From NCBI RefSeq assembly GCF_004028635.1, contig NZ_RQJW01000015.1, positions 186,001 through 250,000 on the forward strand: 64,000 bases of DNA, given 5' to 3'. Numbering within the stretch: the stretch's first letter is position 1; every line of letters starts with the position of its first letter. A program made the translations under genes and the position numbers. Under the pieces are notes generated by a model. The model was not told the DNA's origin. It did no database searches and saw nothing but the letters and a program-made list of their open reading frames with translations. Source of the DNA: Streptomyces cyaneus. Its GTDB lineage: Bacteria; Actinomycetota; Actinomycetes; Streptomycetales; Streptomycetaceae. Of this stretch, positions 23,787 through 32,318 are shown in pieces.

Positions 23787-24884
23787 ATGGAAGCCAACCG
23801 GATAGGACGCAGAACCGTACTCCGCACCGCAGGCGCTCTGGCCGCCGCCACCGCGGTGACCGGCTGCGGCACCCTCATGGGCACCGGCGAAAGCCGCGGC
23901 TCGTCGGGCGGCGGTAAGAAGAGGCTCGTCGTCAGCAACAGCGGTGGCGCCTACAACGACGCCTTGACGAAGGCGATCTACGAGCCGTTCGCCAAGGAGA
24001 CCGGCATCACGGTCACGACGGTCAACTACCAGTCGGCGCAAATCATCGCCCAGGTCAAGCAGGGCCGTCCGCAGGTGGACCTGATGGACAACACACTGCT
24101 GAACTTCCAGAAGATGGCGCGGCTGGAGTGTCTGGAGCCGGTGGACCACGACCGGCTGAAGAGTGTCAAGGGCGCCGGGATCGCGGAGCACAACCTGCCG
24201 GAGCACGCGGTCGGCAAGAACGTGTGGGCGAGCGTGATGGCCTACCGCACGGACAGTCTCAAGCGTGTCCCGAAGAGCTGGGCCGACTTCTGGAACACGG
24301 ACGCCTTCGCCGGTCCGCGCTCGCTGCAGAGCGCGGAGGCGGACCTGCCGGAGCTGGAGTTCGCGCTGCTGGCCGACGGGGTGCCGCTGGACAAGCTGTA
24401 CCCGCTCGATGTGGACCGCGCCTTCGCGTCGATGTCGCGGATCCGCGGTGATGTGAAGAAGTTCTGGAACACCGGCGCCCTGCCGGCCGTCCTGCTCGGC
24501 CGCAAGGAGGTCGTCGCGACCAGCCTGTGGGGCGGCCGCGCGGACGAGCTGATCAAGCAGGGGCAGCCGGTCGCCTACCAGTGGAACGGTGCCCGCAGGA
24601 TGACCAACGGCTGGGGCATCCCGAAGGGCGCGGACAACACGGACGCGGCCTACAAGCTGATCGACTTCTCGCTGCGGCCCGAGGTGCAGGCGGCCTTCGC
24701 CAAGCTCAGCCCCACCGGCGGCCCGGTCGTCCCGGCGGCAACCAAGCAGCTCTCGGACGATGTCCTGGCCACGCTGCCGACCTCGCCGCAGAACCTCAAG
24801 ACCGGGTTCGATGCCGATGCCGCCTGGTGGGACGAGAACCGTGACGCCGTCATCAAGCGCTGGCAGGAGTGGGCCGATGCCTGA
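23787..24884 (+). CDS. Polyamine-type ABC transporter substrate-binding protein
   Basis: 365 residues. A twin-arginine lipoprotein leader (GRRTVLRTAGALAAATAVTG then Cys) anchors it outside. The mature part is a PotD/PotF-like binding protein: LVVSNSGGAYNDALTKAI, VDLMDNTLLNFQKM, NVWASVMAYRTDSL, TSLWGGRADELIKQGQPVAY. The end of the gene overlaps the ATPase gene by 8 bases. The aromatic and acidic residues that contact polyamines were not verified, so the ligand could be another amine or amino acid. AGGAGG precedes the ATG. Confidence 0.87.
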   Translation: MEANRIGRRTVLRTAGALAAATAVTGCGTLMGTGESRGSSGGGKKRLVVSNSGGAYNDALTKAIYEPFAKETGITVTTVNYQSAQIIAQVKQGRPQVDLMDNTLLNFQKMARLECLEPVDHDRLKSVKGAGIAEHNLPEHAVGKNVWASVMAYRTDSLKRVPKSWADFWNTDAFAGPRSLQSAEADLPELEFALLADGVPLDKLYPLDVDRAFASMSRIRGDVKKFWNTGALPAVLLGRKEVVATSLWGGRADELIKQGQPVAYQWNGARRMTNGWGIPKGADNTDAAYKLIDFSLRPEVQAAFAKLSPTGGPVVPAATKQLSDDVLATLPTSPQNLKTGFDADAAWWDENRDAVIKRWQEWADA

Positions 24885-26043
24885 GCGGACCCAGAGTCTG
24901 ACCGCCGGAAAGCTGTCCGCCGACGACCTCGCCGCTGCCCTGGCCCCTCGCTCCTCCTCACCGACGGGCAAGTCGCTGTCGGTGACGGGGCTGCGCAAGT
25001 CCTACGGCGGGACGACGGTGGTCGACGGCGTGGACATGGAGATCGCGGCCGGTGAGTTCGTCACCTTCCTCGGCTCGTCGGGCTCCGGCAAGACGACCAC
25101 GCTGATGATGCTGGCCGGGTTCACCGAGCCCGACTCCGGCTCCATCGCAGTGGACGGCCATGACATCACCCGGCTCAATCCGGGCAAGCGTGACTTCGGT
25201 TTCGTCTTCCAGCAGTACCTGCTCTTCCCCCACATGACGGTCGCCGAGAACGTCGCCTTCCCGCTGCAACTGCGGGGGGTGGACAAAGCGGAGATCCGCC
25301 GCCGGGTCGGGGAGACGCTGGAGGCGGCGGGCCTGTCGAAGTTCGCCGGGCGCAAGCCCCGTGAGCTCTCCGGCGGCCAGCAGCAGCGCGTCGCCCTGTG
25401 CCGGGTCCTGGTCTACCGCCCGCCGATCGTGCTGATGGACGAACCGCTGGGCGCGCTGGACAAGAAGCTGCGCGACCAGATGCAGACCGAGATCAAGTCC
25501 ATCCAGCGCGAACTCGGCCTGACCGTCGTCTACGTCACGCACGACCAGGAGGAAGCGCTGGTCCTGTCGGACCGGATCGCCATCATGAAGGACGGCAGTA
25601 TCGAGCAGTTCGACACCCCCCGCGGCCTGTTCGAACGCCCCCGCACCCCCTTCGTCGCCGACTTCCTCGGCGCCGCCAACTTCCTCACCGGCAAGGTCGA
25701 GGACGGCCGGGGAGACGACTGCACCCGCGTGCGGCTGGACACCGGCGGCGTCCTCACGGCCCGTGCCCACGCCTGCGTGCCCGGACAGAGCGTGCGCGCC
25801 GCGGTACGGCCGGGCAAGCTGCGCCTGGTCAGTGCCGAGGAGGGCTGCTGTACCGGCACGGTCGAGACGGCCGTCTACGTCGGCTCGCTCACCCGGATCA
25901 CCGTCCGCCTGGACGGTGCCGCTCCGGGGACGCCGCCGCTGCGGATCGAGACCGCCCTGGCCCCGCCACGTCCGGGCGAACGCGTCTGCGTGACCGCCGA
26001 CCAGGACGACGTCAGCGTCTTCGACGCCACGGACGGGGGGTGA
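24877..26043 (+). CDS. potA: Polyamine-type ABC transporter ATP-binding protein
   Basis: 388 residues from the ATG at 24877, which overlaps the previous stop by 8 bases; the frame extends upstream only as an overlap. Walker A GSSGSGKT (about 65), Q-loop FVFQQYLLFPHM, signature LSGGQQQR, Walker B IVLMDEP, switch VTHDQEEAL, and a C-terminal TOBE domain (about 295-385). This is the PotA/CUT-type architecture. It would drive import through the two permeases that follow directly. Confidence 0.88.
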   Translation: MPERTQSLTAGKLSADDLAAALAPRSSSPTGKSLSVTGLRKSYGGTTVVDGVDMEIAAGEFVTFLGSSGSGKTTTLMMLAGFTEPDSGSIAVDGHDITRLNPGKRDFGFVFQQYLLFPHMTVAENVAFPLQLRGVDKAEIRRRVGETLEAAGLSKFAGRKPRELSGGQQQRVALCRVLVYRPPIVLMDEPLGALDKKLRDQMQTEIKSIQRELGLTVVYVTHDQEEALVLSDRIAIMKDGSIEQFDTPRGLFERPRTPFVADFLGAANFLTGKVEDGRGDDCTRVRLDTGGVLTARAHACVPGQSVRAAVRPGKLRLVSAEEGCCTGTVETAVYVGSLTRITVRLDGAAPGTPPLRIETALAPPRPGERVCVTADQDDVSVFDATDGG

Positions 26044-26046
26044 GCC

Positions 26047-26949
26047 GTGGCCGGCACCGCTCTCGCACCTGCCAAGGTGCGTGTGAAAACGTCCGAGAAG
26101 CGCGGGCACCGCTCCCGGATTGCCCTGGTCAACGCCGTCCCCGTCACGGTGTTCCTACTGGTGTTGTTCGTCTACCCGATCATCGGGGTGCTGTCCCTCA
26201 GCCTGGAGGGCGACAGTGGCGGCTTCACCCTGCACTGGTACGCCGACGCCCTCAGCGGCGTGAACCTGTCCGTGCTGCTGTCCACCCTGCGGATCTCCGC
26301 AGAGACCGCGCTGCTGAGTCTCCTGGTGGGTTTCGTCCTGGCGCACGCCATCGCCCGGATGCGGCCCGTCTTCGCCGCGCTGGCCATGCTGATCGTGGTC
26401 GTGCCGCACTTCATCAGTGCCCTGGTGCGCACCTACGGCTGGATCATCATGCTCGGTGAACACGGCATCCTCAACACGCTGGCCACCTCGCTGCACGCAC
26501 CCGGCGCACCGTATTCCCTGCTCTACAACGAGACCGGTGTCGTCATCGGGACCACCTCGGTGATGCTGCCCTACACCGTCCTCGTCCTGCAGGGCGTGAT
26601 GCGGGGCGTCGACGGCCGGCTCCTGGCCGCAGCGGCAGGCTTCGGCGCGAGCCGGTTCACCATCTTCCGCAGGATCTACCTGCCGCTGGTGGCGCCCGGG
26701 ATCGGCACCGCGGGACTGCTCAGCTTCATCCTCTGCCTGGGCTACTACATCACCCCCGCCCTGATGGGCGGCGGCAAACAGACCGTCGTCGCGGCCCTGA
26801 TCGACCAGCAGGTGATGCAGCAGGACCAGTGGAACGGTGCCGCCGCCTTCGGCGTCATCCTGCTCCTGCTCACCTTCGCCGGCCTGGGCGTTCTCGGCCT
26901 GGCCAAGCTCCGCCGCAAGAAGACAGCCGCACGAAGGAGCAGCTCATGA
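26047..26949 (+). CDS. potB: Polyamine-type ABC transporter permease 1
   Basis: 300 residues with GTG start three bases after the ATPase stop. About six membrane helices (first VFLLVLFVYPIIGVLSLSL). The EAA loop that docks to the ATPase is GRLLAAAAGFGASRFTIFRR. Ends RRKKTAARRSSS. PotB-like by order and length. Confidence 0.86.
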   Translation: MAGTALAPAKVRVKTSEKRGHRSRIALVNAVPVTVFLLVLFVYPIIGVLSLSLEGDSGGFTLHWYADALSGVNLSVLLSTLRISAETALLSLLVGFVLAHAIARMRPVFAALAMLIVVVPHFISALVRTYGWIIMLGEHGILNTLATSLHAPGAPYSLLYNETGVVIGTTSVMLPYTVLVLQGVMRGVDGRLLAAAAGFGASRFTIFRRIYLPLVAPGIGTAGLLSFILCLGYYITPALMGGGKQTVVAALIDQQVMQQDQWNGAAAFGVILLLLTFAGLGVLGLAKLRRKKTAARRSSS

Positions 26950-27788
26950 TGGAACTGCCTCCCACCCGCGCCGGACGCATCGGCCGTGCCCTGAGCGCCA
27001 CCGCCATCCTGCTCTTCCTGGCCATGCCCATCGTGATCATCCTGGTCACCTCCTTCGGCGCGGACGGCATCGGCACCTTCCCGCCCAAGGAGTACAGCAC
27101 CCGCTGGTACGAGCAGATGGCCGCACCCGACGGCAACTGGGCCACCTCCATCGCCCTGTCCAGCCTCATCGCCGCCCTGACGACCGTGTTCTCCCTGATT
27201 CTGGGCGTGACCGCCGCCACCGCCCTGGCCCGCGGCCGGCTGCCGCTGCACGCGGCGGTCTACGGACTGGTCCTGGCCCCCATGCTCATCCCCCAGGTGG
27301 TCGTCGCACTCGGCCTGTTCCTGTTCTTCGAACCCGTCGGCATGCTCGGCAGTCCCCTGGCCATCGCCCTCGGCCACACGGTGCTCGCCGCACCCATCGC
27401 CATCCTCATCATGATCTCCACCCTGAAGGGCATCGACGAACGGCTCGAAGACGCCGCCGCCAGCATGGGCGCCAGCCGGATGACCATCGCCCGGCGCATC
27501 ACCTTCCCCCTGGCCACACCCGGCCTCATCGCCGCAGCGGTGTTCTCCTTCATCACCAGCTTCGACGAGTTCTTCATCGCCCAGTTCATGTCGACACCCG
27601 ACACCCGCACCCTGCCGGTCCTGGTCTTCAACGCCCTGCAGTTCGACGTCGACCCGACCGTCACCGCGGTCAGCGCGGTCCTCATCGCCCTGGCCATCCT
27701 CGCCCTCGCCCTGGTCGCCCTCGTCCGCAAACTCGGCGGCCACCGCAACCAGCAAGGCGGCGTCCTCCCCGTCGAACGCCTCACCTGA
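26946..27788 (+). CDS. potC: Polyamine-type ABC transporter permease 2
   Basis: 280 residues. The ATG at 26946 overlaps the preceding stop (ATGA) and has AAGGAG upstream; the next codon is also ATG. Helices start at ATAILLFLAMPIVIILVTSF; the EAA loop is DERLEDAAASMGASRMTIAR. It completes a PotDABC-type transporter. Confidence 0.86.
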   Translation: MMELPPTRAGRIGRALSATAILLFLAMPIVIILVTSFGADGIGTFPPKEYSTRWYEQMAAPDGNWATSIALSSLIAALTTVFSLILGVTAATALARGRLPLHAAVYGLVLAPMLIPQVVVALGLFLFFEPVGMLGSPLAIALGHTVLAAPIAILIMISTLKGIDERLEDAAASMGASRMTIARRITFPLATPGLIAAAVFSFITSFDEFFIAQFMSTPDTRTLPVLVFNALQFDVDPTVTAVSAVLIALAILALALVALVRKLGGHRNQQGGVLPVERLT

Positions 27789-27893
27789 GCCTTGCGCCGG
27801 CACGGGACGCGCTACCGCTGACAGCGCCGTCGGCCGGGCCCCTGGTGGTGCCCGACCGCGCCCCACTTCGAAACTCCCCGCAGAGGACCCGAG

Positions 27894-29174
27894 ATGAAGA
27901 CGATTCCCTACTGGATAGAAACCGCTGGGGTGTTTCCCGACCGGTCCGGCAAGCCGCTGACCGAGGACACCGACCTGGTGGTCATCGGCGCCGGCCTGAC
28001 GGGTCTGTCCACCGCCCTCCACGCCGCCCGCAAGGGCGCCCGTGTCACCCTTGTCGAGAAGGGCCAGATCGGTTCCGGTGCCTCAGCGCGCAACGGAGGC
28101 ATGGCGAACCTGGGCTTCACGATCGGCGTGAGCCAGGCCATCCGCCGGTACGGACTCGAACGGGCCCGCGAGATCTACAACTCCTACGGCGAGGCCGTGG
28201 ACACCGTCGAGCGGCTCGTGAACGAGGAGTCCATCGACTGCCAGTTCCGTCGCGTCGGACGCCTGGGCGTCGCCTCCCGCCCCGCGCACTTCGAGAACAA
28301 GAAGGCCCAACAGCGCGACTTGGCCAAGTACTTCGGACACGAGACCACACTGATCGGCAAGTCCGAGCTGCGTTCCGAGATCGGATCCGACGCCTACCAC
28401 GGCGGCCTGCTCGACCCGTTCAGCGCCGCACTGCACGTCGGCCGCTTCGTGCGCGGCATGGCCGAGGCGTGCGAGCGCACCGGTGTCGAGATCCACGAGC
28501 GCAACGCGGCCATCGGCGTGCGGCGTACCGCCGCCGGCCGATTCGAGGTCAGCACCGAGCGCGGTGTGATCCGCGCCGGGCAGGTCATGATGGCCACCGA
28601 CGCCTACACCGACAAGAACTTCCCGTGGCTGCGCCGCCAGCAGGTCTGCGTGGGCAGCTTCATCATCGTGACCGAGCCGCTCGGTGAGGAGCTCGCCCGG
28701 GACATCATCCCGAAGGGCCGCCTCCTCGTCGACTCCAACAAGGTCTGCCACTACTTCCGGCTCACCCCGGACAACCGGCTGCTGTTCGGCGGCCGTGCCC
28801 GTTTCGCGCCGTCGGACCCCACCTCGGACAAGAAGAGCGGGGCCGTTCTGTTCCGTGAGATGTGCGAGATCTTCCCCCAACTCGCCCGGACGAAGGTCGA
28901 GTACGTGTGGGGCGGCTCCGTCGGCTTCGCCATGGACCGCATCGTGCACGCCGGACAGGCCGATGACGGCGTGTACTACTCCATGGGATACGCGGGCCAC
29001 GGCGTGCAGATGGCCACGCACATGGGGCAGGTCATGGCCGAGGTGATGGACGGCCACCCCGAGGCCAGCCCCGTCCGCGACATCGCCCCGCCCCGCATCC
29101 CCCTCTACAACGGCACTGCCTGGTTCCTGCCCTTCGCGGGCGCCTTCTACAAGACGCTGGACCGCATCCGCTGA
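27894..29174 (+). CDS. FAD-dependent oxidoreductase, gamma-glutamylputrescine oxidase-like
   Basis: 426 residues. Dinucleotide motif LVVIGAGLTGLSTALHAARK at about 28, then GSGASARNGGMANLGFTIG, the PuuB-type signature, and a late YYSMGYAGHGVQMATHMG that contacts the flavin. DAO-superfamily enzymes of this type oxidise N-acylated putrescine or similar amines. Placed after the polyamine transporter and before a semialdehyde dehydrogenase, it would provide the aldehyde for that step. No glutamylpolyamine synthetase gene lies in the window, so the substrate may instead be a free amine. Confidence 0.82.
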   Translation: MKTIPYWIETAGVFPDRSGKPLTEDTDLVVIGAGLTGLSTALHAARKGARVTLVEKGQIGSGASARNGGMANLGFTIGVSQAIRRYGLERAREIYNSYGEAVDTVERLVNEESIDCQFRRVGRLGVASRPAHFENKKAQQRDLAKYFGHETTLIGKSELRSEIGSDAYHGGLLDPFSAALHVGRFVRGMAEACERTGVEIHERNAAIGVRRTAAGRFEVSTERGVIRAGQVMMATDAYTDKNFPWLRRQQVCVGSFIIVTEPLGEELARDIIPKGRLLVDSNKVCHYFRLTPDNRLLFGGRARFAPSDPTSDKKSGAVLFREMCEIFPQLARTKVEYVWGGSVGFAMDRIVHAGQADDGVYYSMGYAGHGVQMATHMGQVMAEVMDGHPEASPVRDIAPPRIPLYNGTAWFLPFAGAFYKTLDRIR

Positions 29175-29215
29175 CCGGTCGGCAGCCCTTCTGCACCTAC
29201 AAGGAGATACCCACG

Positions 29216-30667
29216 ATGACTGTCGTCCGTGATGTTCCCAAGCAGCTGTTCATCGGCGGTGGTTGGCAGGACGCCGAGTCCGGCCGGACCCTGTCCGTCG
29301 ACAACCCGGCCACCGGCGAGGAACTGTGCCAGGTCGCCGACGCCTCACCCGCCGACGGCCGGCGTGCCGTCGAGGCGGCGGTCGCCGCGCAGGCCGCCTG
29401 GGCCGCCACCGCGCCCCGGGTGCGCAGCGAGATCCTGCGCCGCGCCTACGACATCATCATCGCGCGCACCGAGGACCTCGCGCTGCTGATGACCCTGGAG
29501 ATGGGCAAGCCCCTGGCCGAGGCGCGTGCCGAAGTCGCCTACGCGGCGGAGTTCTTCCGCTGGTTCTCCGAGGAAGCCGTCCGTATCGACGGCGGGCTGA
29601 CCACCGCCCCCGACGGCAGGAACCGCCTGCTGGTCACCCGTCAGCCCGTCGGCCCCTGTCTGCTCATCACCCCCTGGAACTTCCCTCTGGCCATGGGCAC
29701 CCGCAAGATCGGCCCCGCCATCGCCGCCGGCTGCACCATCGTTCTCAAACCCGCACCCCAGACCCCCCTGGCCAGCCTCGCCCTGGCGGAGATCCTCACC
29801 GAAGCGGGTCTGCCGGCCGGTGTGCTGAACATCGTCACCACCACCGACGCCGCCGGTGTCGTCGAACCCCTGCTGCGCGGCGGGCAGATCCGCAAGCTCT
29901 CCTTCACCGGCTCCACCCAGGTCGGCCGGATCCTGCTGGCCCAGTGCGCCGACACCGTCATCCGCACCTCCATGGAACTGGGCGGCAACGCCCCCCTCAT
30001 CGTCTTCGACGACGCCGACCTCGACGTGGCCATCGAAGGCACCATGGTCGCCAAGATGCGCAACATGGGCGAATCCTGCTGCGCCGCCAACCGCATCTAC
30101 GTCCACACCTCCATCGCCGAGGAGTTCGCCACCCGCCTCGCCGCCCGTATGGCCGCCCTGAAGGTCGGCGACGGCACCGAACCCGGCACCGACGTCGGAC
30201 CCCTCATCGACGCCGCCGGCCGCAGCAAGGCCCACGACCTGGTGCGGGACGCCGTCAAGCGCGGCGCCACCGTCCTGACCGGCGGTGAACTCCCCGAGGG
30301 GCCGGGCTGCTTCTACCCGCCCACCGTCCTCACCGGCATCGCCCCCGACTCCGCGATCATCGACACGGAGATCTTCGGCCCGGTCGCCGCGATCCGTACC
30401 TTCGACACCGAGGACGAGGCCATCGCCGCCGCCAACGACACCGAATTCGGCCTGGCCGCCTACCTGTTCACCCAGAACCTCGACCGCGCCCTGCGCGTCG
30501 CCGAACGCCTCGAAAGCGGCATGATCGGCCTCAACACCGGACTGGTCTCCAACCCCGCCGCCCCCTTCGGCGGCGTCAAGCAGTCCGGCCTGGGCCGCGA
30601 AGGCGGACGCGTCGGCATCGACGAGTTTCTCGAATACAAGTACATCGCCGTCCCTACCGGAGCCTGA
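29216..30667 (+). CDS. NAD(P)-dependent succinate-semialdehyde-type dehydrogenase, copy 1
   Basis: 483 residues, full aldehyde dehydrogenase length. Cofactor region PWNFPLAMGTRKIGPAIAAG, FTGSTQVGR, the Glu in SMELGGNAPLIVFDDADLD, and the catalytic Cys in MRNMGESCCAANRIYV. The EMGKPLAEAR and FGGVKQSGLGREGG motifs fit the GabD group. It would oxidise succinate semialdehyde or a similar product of amine breakdown to the acid. A very similar paralog lies at 32319 on the other strand. Confidence 0.87.
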   Translation: MTVVRDVPKQLFIGGGWQDAESGRTLSVDNPATGEELCQVADASPADGRRAVEAAVAAQAAWAATAPRVRSEILRRAYDIIIARTEDLALLMTLEMGKPLAEARAEVAYAAEFFRWFSEEAVRIDGGLTTAPDGRNRLLVTRQPVGPCLLITPWNFPLAMGTRKIGPAIAAGCTIVLKPAPQTPLASLALAEILTEAGLPAGVLNIVTTTDAAGVVEPLLRGGQIRKLSFTGSTQVGRILLAQCADTVIRTSMELGGNAPLIVFDDADLDVAIEGTMVAKMRNMGESCCAANRIYVHTSIAEEFATRLAARMAALKVGDGTEPGTDVGPLIDAAGRSKAHDLVRDAVKRGATVLTGGELPEGPGCFYPPTVLTGIAPDSAIIDTEIFGPVAAIRTFDTEDEAIAAANDTEFGLAAYLFTQNLDRALRVAERLESGMIGLNTGLVSNPAAPFGGVKQSGLGREGGRVGIDEFLEYKYIAVPTGA

Positions 30668-30668
30668 C

Positions 30669-31652
30669 ATGGCCGACCGTCTCGTCGTCCTCTACCGGGG
30701 CAACCGGCCCCCCGCCACAGGACTCATCGAGCGGCTCGCGGACACCGTCTACGCCACCGAGGAGGAACTCCCTTACCTCCTCCCCGGTGCCGACGCCCTC
30801 CTGGCCTGGGTGACCATCACCCCGGCCATCCGCGAAGCCTGGCCCGACAACCCCGAGAAGGCACCCCGGTGGGTCCACGCGTCCTCCGCGGGAGTGGACT
30901 CGTTCCTCTTCCCGGCCCTGGTGGACGATCCGGGCGTCGTTCTCACCAACGCCCGCGGCGTCTACGACCAGCCGACCGCCGAGTACGTCCTCGGCCTGAT
31001 CCTCGCCCTCGCCAAGGACTTCCCCGGCACCTGGGAGCACCAGCAGCGCCGCGAGTGGCGTCCGCGCCCCAGTGACAGCGTCACCGGACGCACCGTGCTG
31101 GTCTGGGGCACGGGGCCGATCGGCCGGGCCACCGCCCGGCTGCTTCGGGCCGTCGGCATGCGGGTCTGCGGCGCGGGGCGCAGGGCCCGCACGGACCACC
31201 CGGACTTCGGGACGGTCCACGACTCCGCCACCCTGCATGCAGCCCTGGCGGAGGCGGACTACGTCGTCCTGGCCGCCCCCCTCACCCAGGGCACCCGGGG
31301 CATGGTCGACGCCCCCGTGCTGGCCGCGATGAAGCCGGGGGCCCGGCTGATCAACGTCGGCCGGGGCGGACTCGTCGACGAGGAGGCGCTGGTCGACCAT
31401 CTCGCCGCCGGACGGCTCGCCGGGGCAGCCCTGGACGTGTTCGCCCAGGAACCGCTGCCTGCCGAATCACCCCTGTGGGACATGCCCGGCGTGATGATCT
31501 CCCCGCACACGGCGGGCGAGACCACCAGCGAGCGGGAGGCGCTCGTCGAGGTGTTCCTCGACAACCTCACCCGGCACATCGAGGGCCGGCCGCTGCGCAA
31601 CGTGGTGGACAAGCGACGCGGATACGTGATCGACGAGACGCACCCCGCCTGA
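30669..31652 (+). CDS. D-2-hydroxyacid dehydrogenase, NAD-dependent
   Basis: 327 residues starting one base after the preceding stop. Rossmann motif VWGTGPIGRATARLLRAVG, then LINVGRGGLVDEEALVDHLA with the catalytic Arg nearby, and MISPHTAGETTSEREALVEV with the catalytic His. This family interconverts 2-oxo acids and D-2-hydroxy acids. Its product could feed the FAD/Fe-S oxidoreductase encoded at 33755. Substrate not deducible. Confidence 0.83.
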   Translation: MADRLVVLYRGNRPPATGLIERLADTVYATEEELPYLLPGADALLAWVTITPAIREAWPDNPEKAPRWVHASSAGVDSFLFPALVDDPGVVLTNARGVYDQPTAEYVLGLILALAKDFPGTWEHQQRREWRPRPSDSVTGRTVLVWGTGPIGRATARLLRAVGMRVCGAGRRARTDHPDFGTVHDSATLHAALAEADYVVLAAPLTQGTRGMVDAPVLAAMKPGARLINVGRGGLVDEEALVDHLAAGRLAGAALDVFAQEPLPAESPLWDMPGVMISPHTAGETTSEREALVEVFLDNLTRHIEGRPLRNVVDKRRGYVIDETHPA

Positions 31653-31673
31653 AGGGCGAGTACGCCGCCCTTC
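31651..31673 (+). terminator. Hairpin overlapping the stop of the hydroxyacid dehydrogenase gene
   Basis: GAAGGGCG (31651-31658) pairs with CGCCCTTC (31666-31673) around a 7-base loop; the stem begins within the TGA stop codon. Confidence 0.65.
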
Positions 31674-31679
31674 ATCCCC

Positions 31680-32215
31680 AGCACGGACAGCACCATCAGC
31701 GCGGCGGCCGGGCCGATGATGGTCCCGGGGGCCGGTTCGGCGTACGGCCGGTTCTTTGAGAGGAGGCGGCCCCACCCCGGGGTGGGCGACTGTTCGCCCC
31801 GGCCCAGGGAGGCCGGGACCAGGACGGTAGTGGACAGCCGGAGCAGGGCGCTGCGCAGGAGGGCTGGGAGCACCGTGGGCAGCAGGTGGCGGCGCGGCAG
31901 GCGCAGCCGTCCCGCGCCGAGCGCGACGGACGCGGCAATGTGCCCGCTCGCGCGTTCCTGTTCGCGCAGAGCTGCGGTCTGGGCGGCGTAGGCCCTCGAT
32001 GCGACCACGCAGACGGCGCCCACGCGGACGGTCCGGTCACGCCCTCGGATCAGCAGGCTCGCGAGGACGGCGGGCAGGGTGGACAGGACCCTGTCGGGCC
32101 CGCGCTCGCCCTCGGAGCCATGCCCAGCAGCAGCCCGGTGACGGCGCTGACCGCCGTCACGAGGGCGCCCCCGGCCGTGCGCAGCGCGCCGTGGCCGACC
32201 GGGCCAGAAGGTCAC
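31680..32215 (-). pseudogene. Remnant of a DppC-like peptide ABC transporter permease
   Basis: Leftwards one frame reads TAGGALVTAVSAVTGLLLGM and a second carries on LSTLPAVLASLLIRGRDR, VCVVASRAYAAQTAALREQE, RLPRRHLLPTVLPALLRSAL, then SPTPGWGRLLSKNRPY and ALMVLSVLGM. The order (EAA-like loop, PxPxWGxxL, hydrophobic end) is that of the second half of a dipeptide/nickel-type permease. Frameshifts and missing N-terminus show that it is dead. No other transporter genes of that type are nearby. The region holds nothing else. Confidence 0.55.
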
Positions 32216-32318
32216 GGCATGCCGCCGCCCTCCGTGGCCGTCTCCCTGCCCGACCCCCTCTTCGAGCCAGGCCGGCTCCCCGAGCTGGGGAAGTCGGTGA
32301 CCGACACGGCGGCGGAGC

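Noticed and set aside
26745..28022. Minus-strand frame of 425 codons opposite the potB/potC genes
   Set aside because: Gly/Asp/Glu-rich low-complexity reading typical of antisense in GC-rich DNA; the plus strand has clear permeases.
29345..30670. Minus-strand frame opposite the semialdehyde dehydrogenase
   Set aside because: Antisense shadow of a gene with full catalytic motifs.
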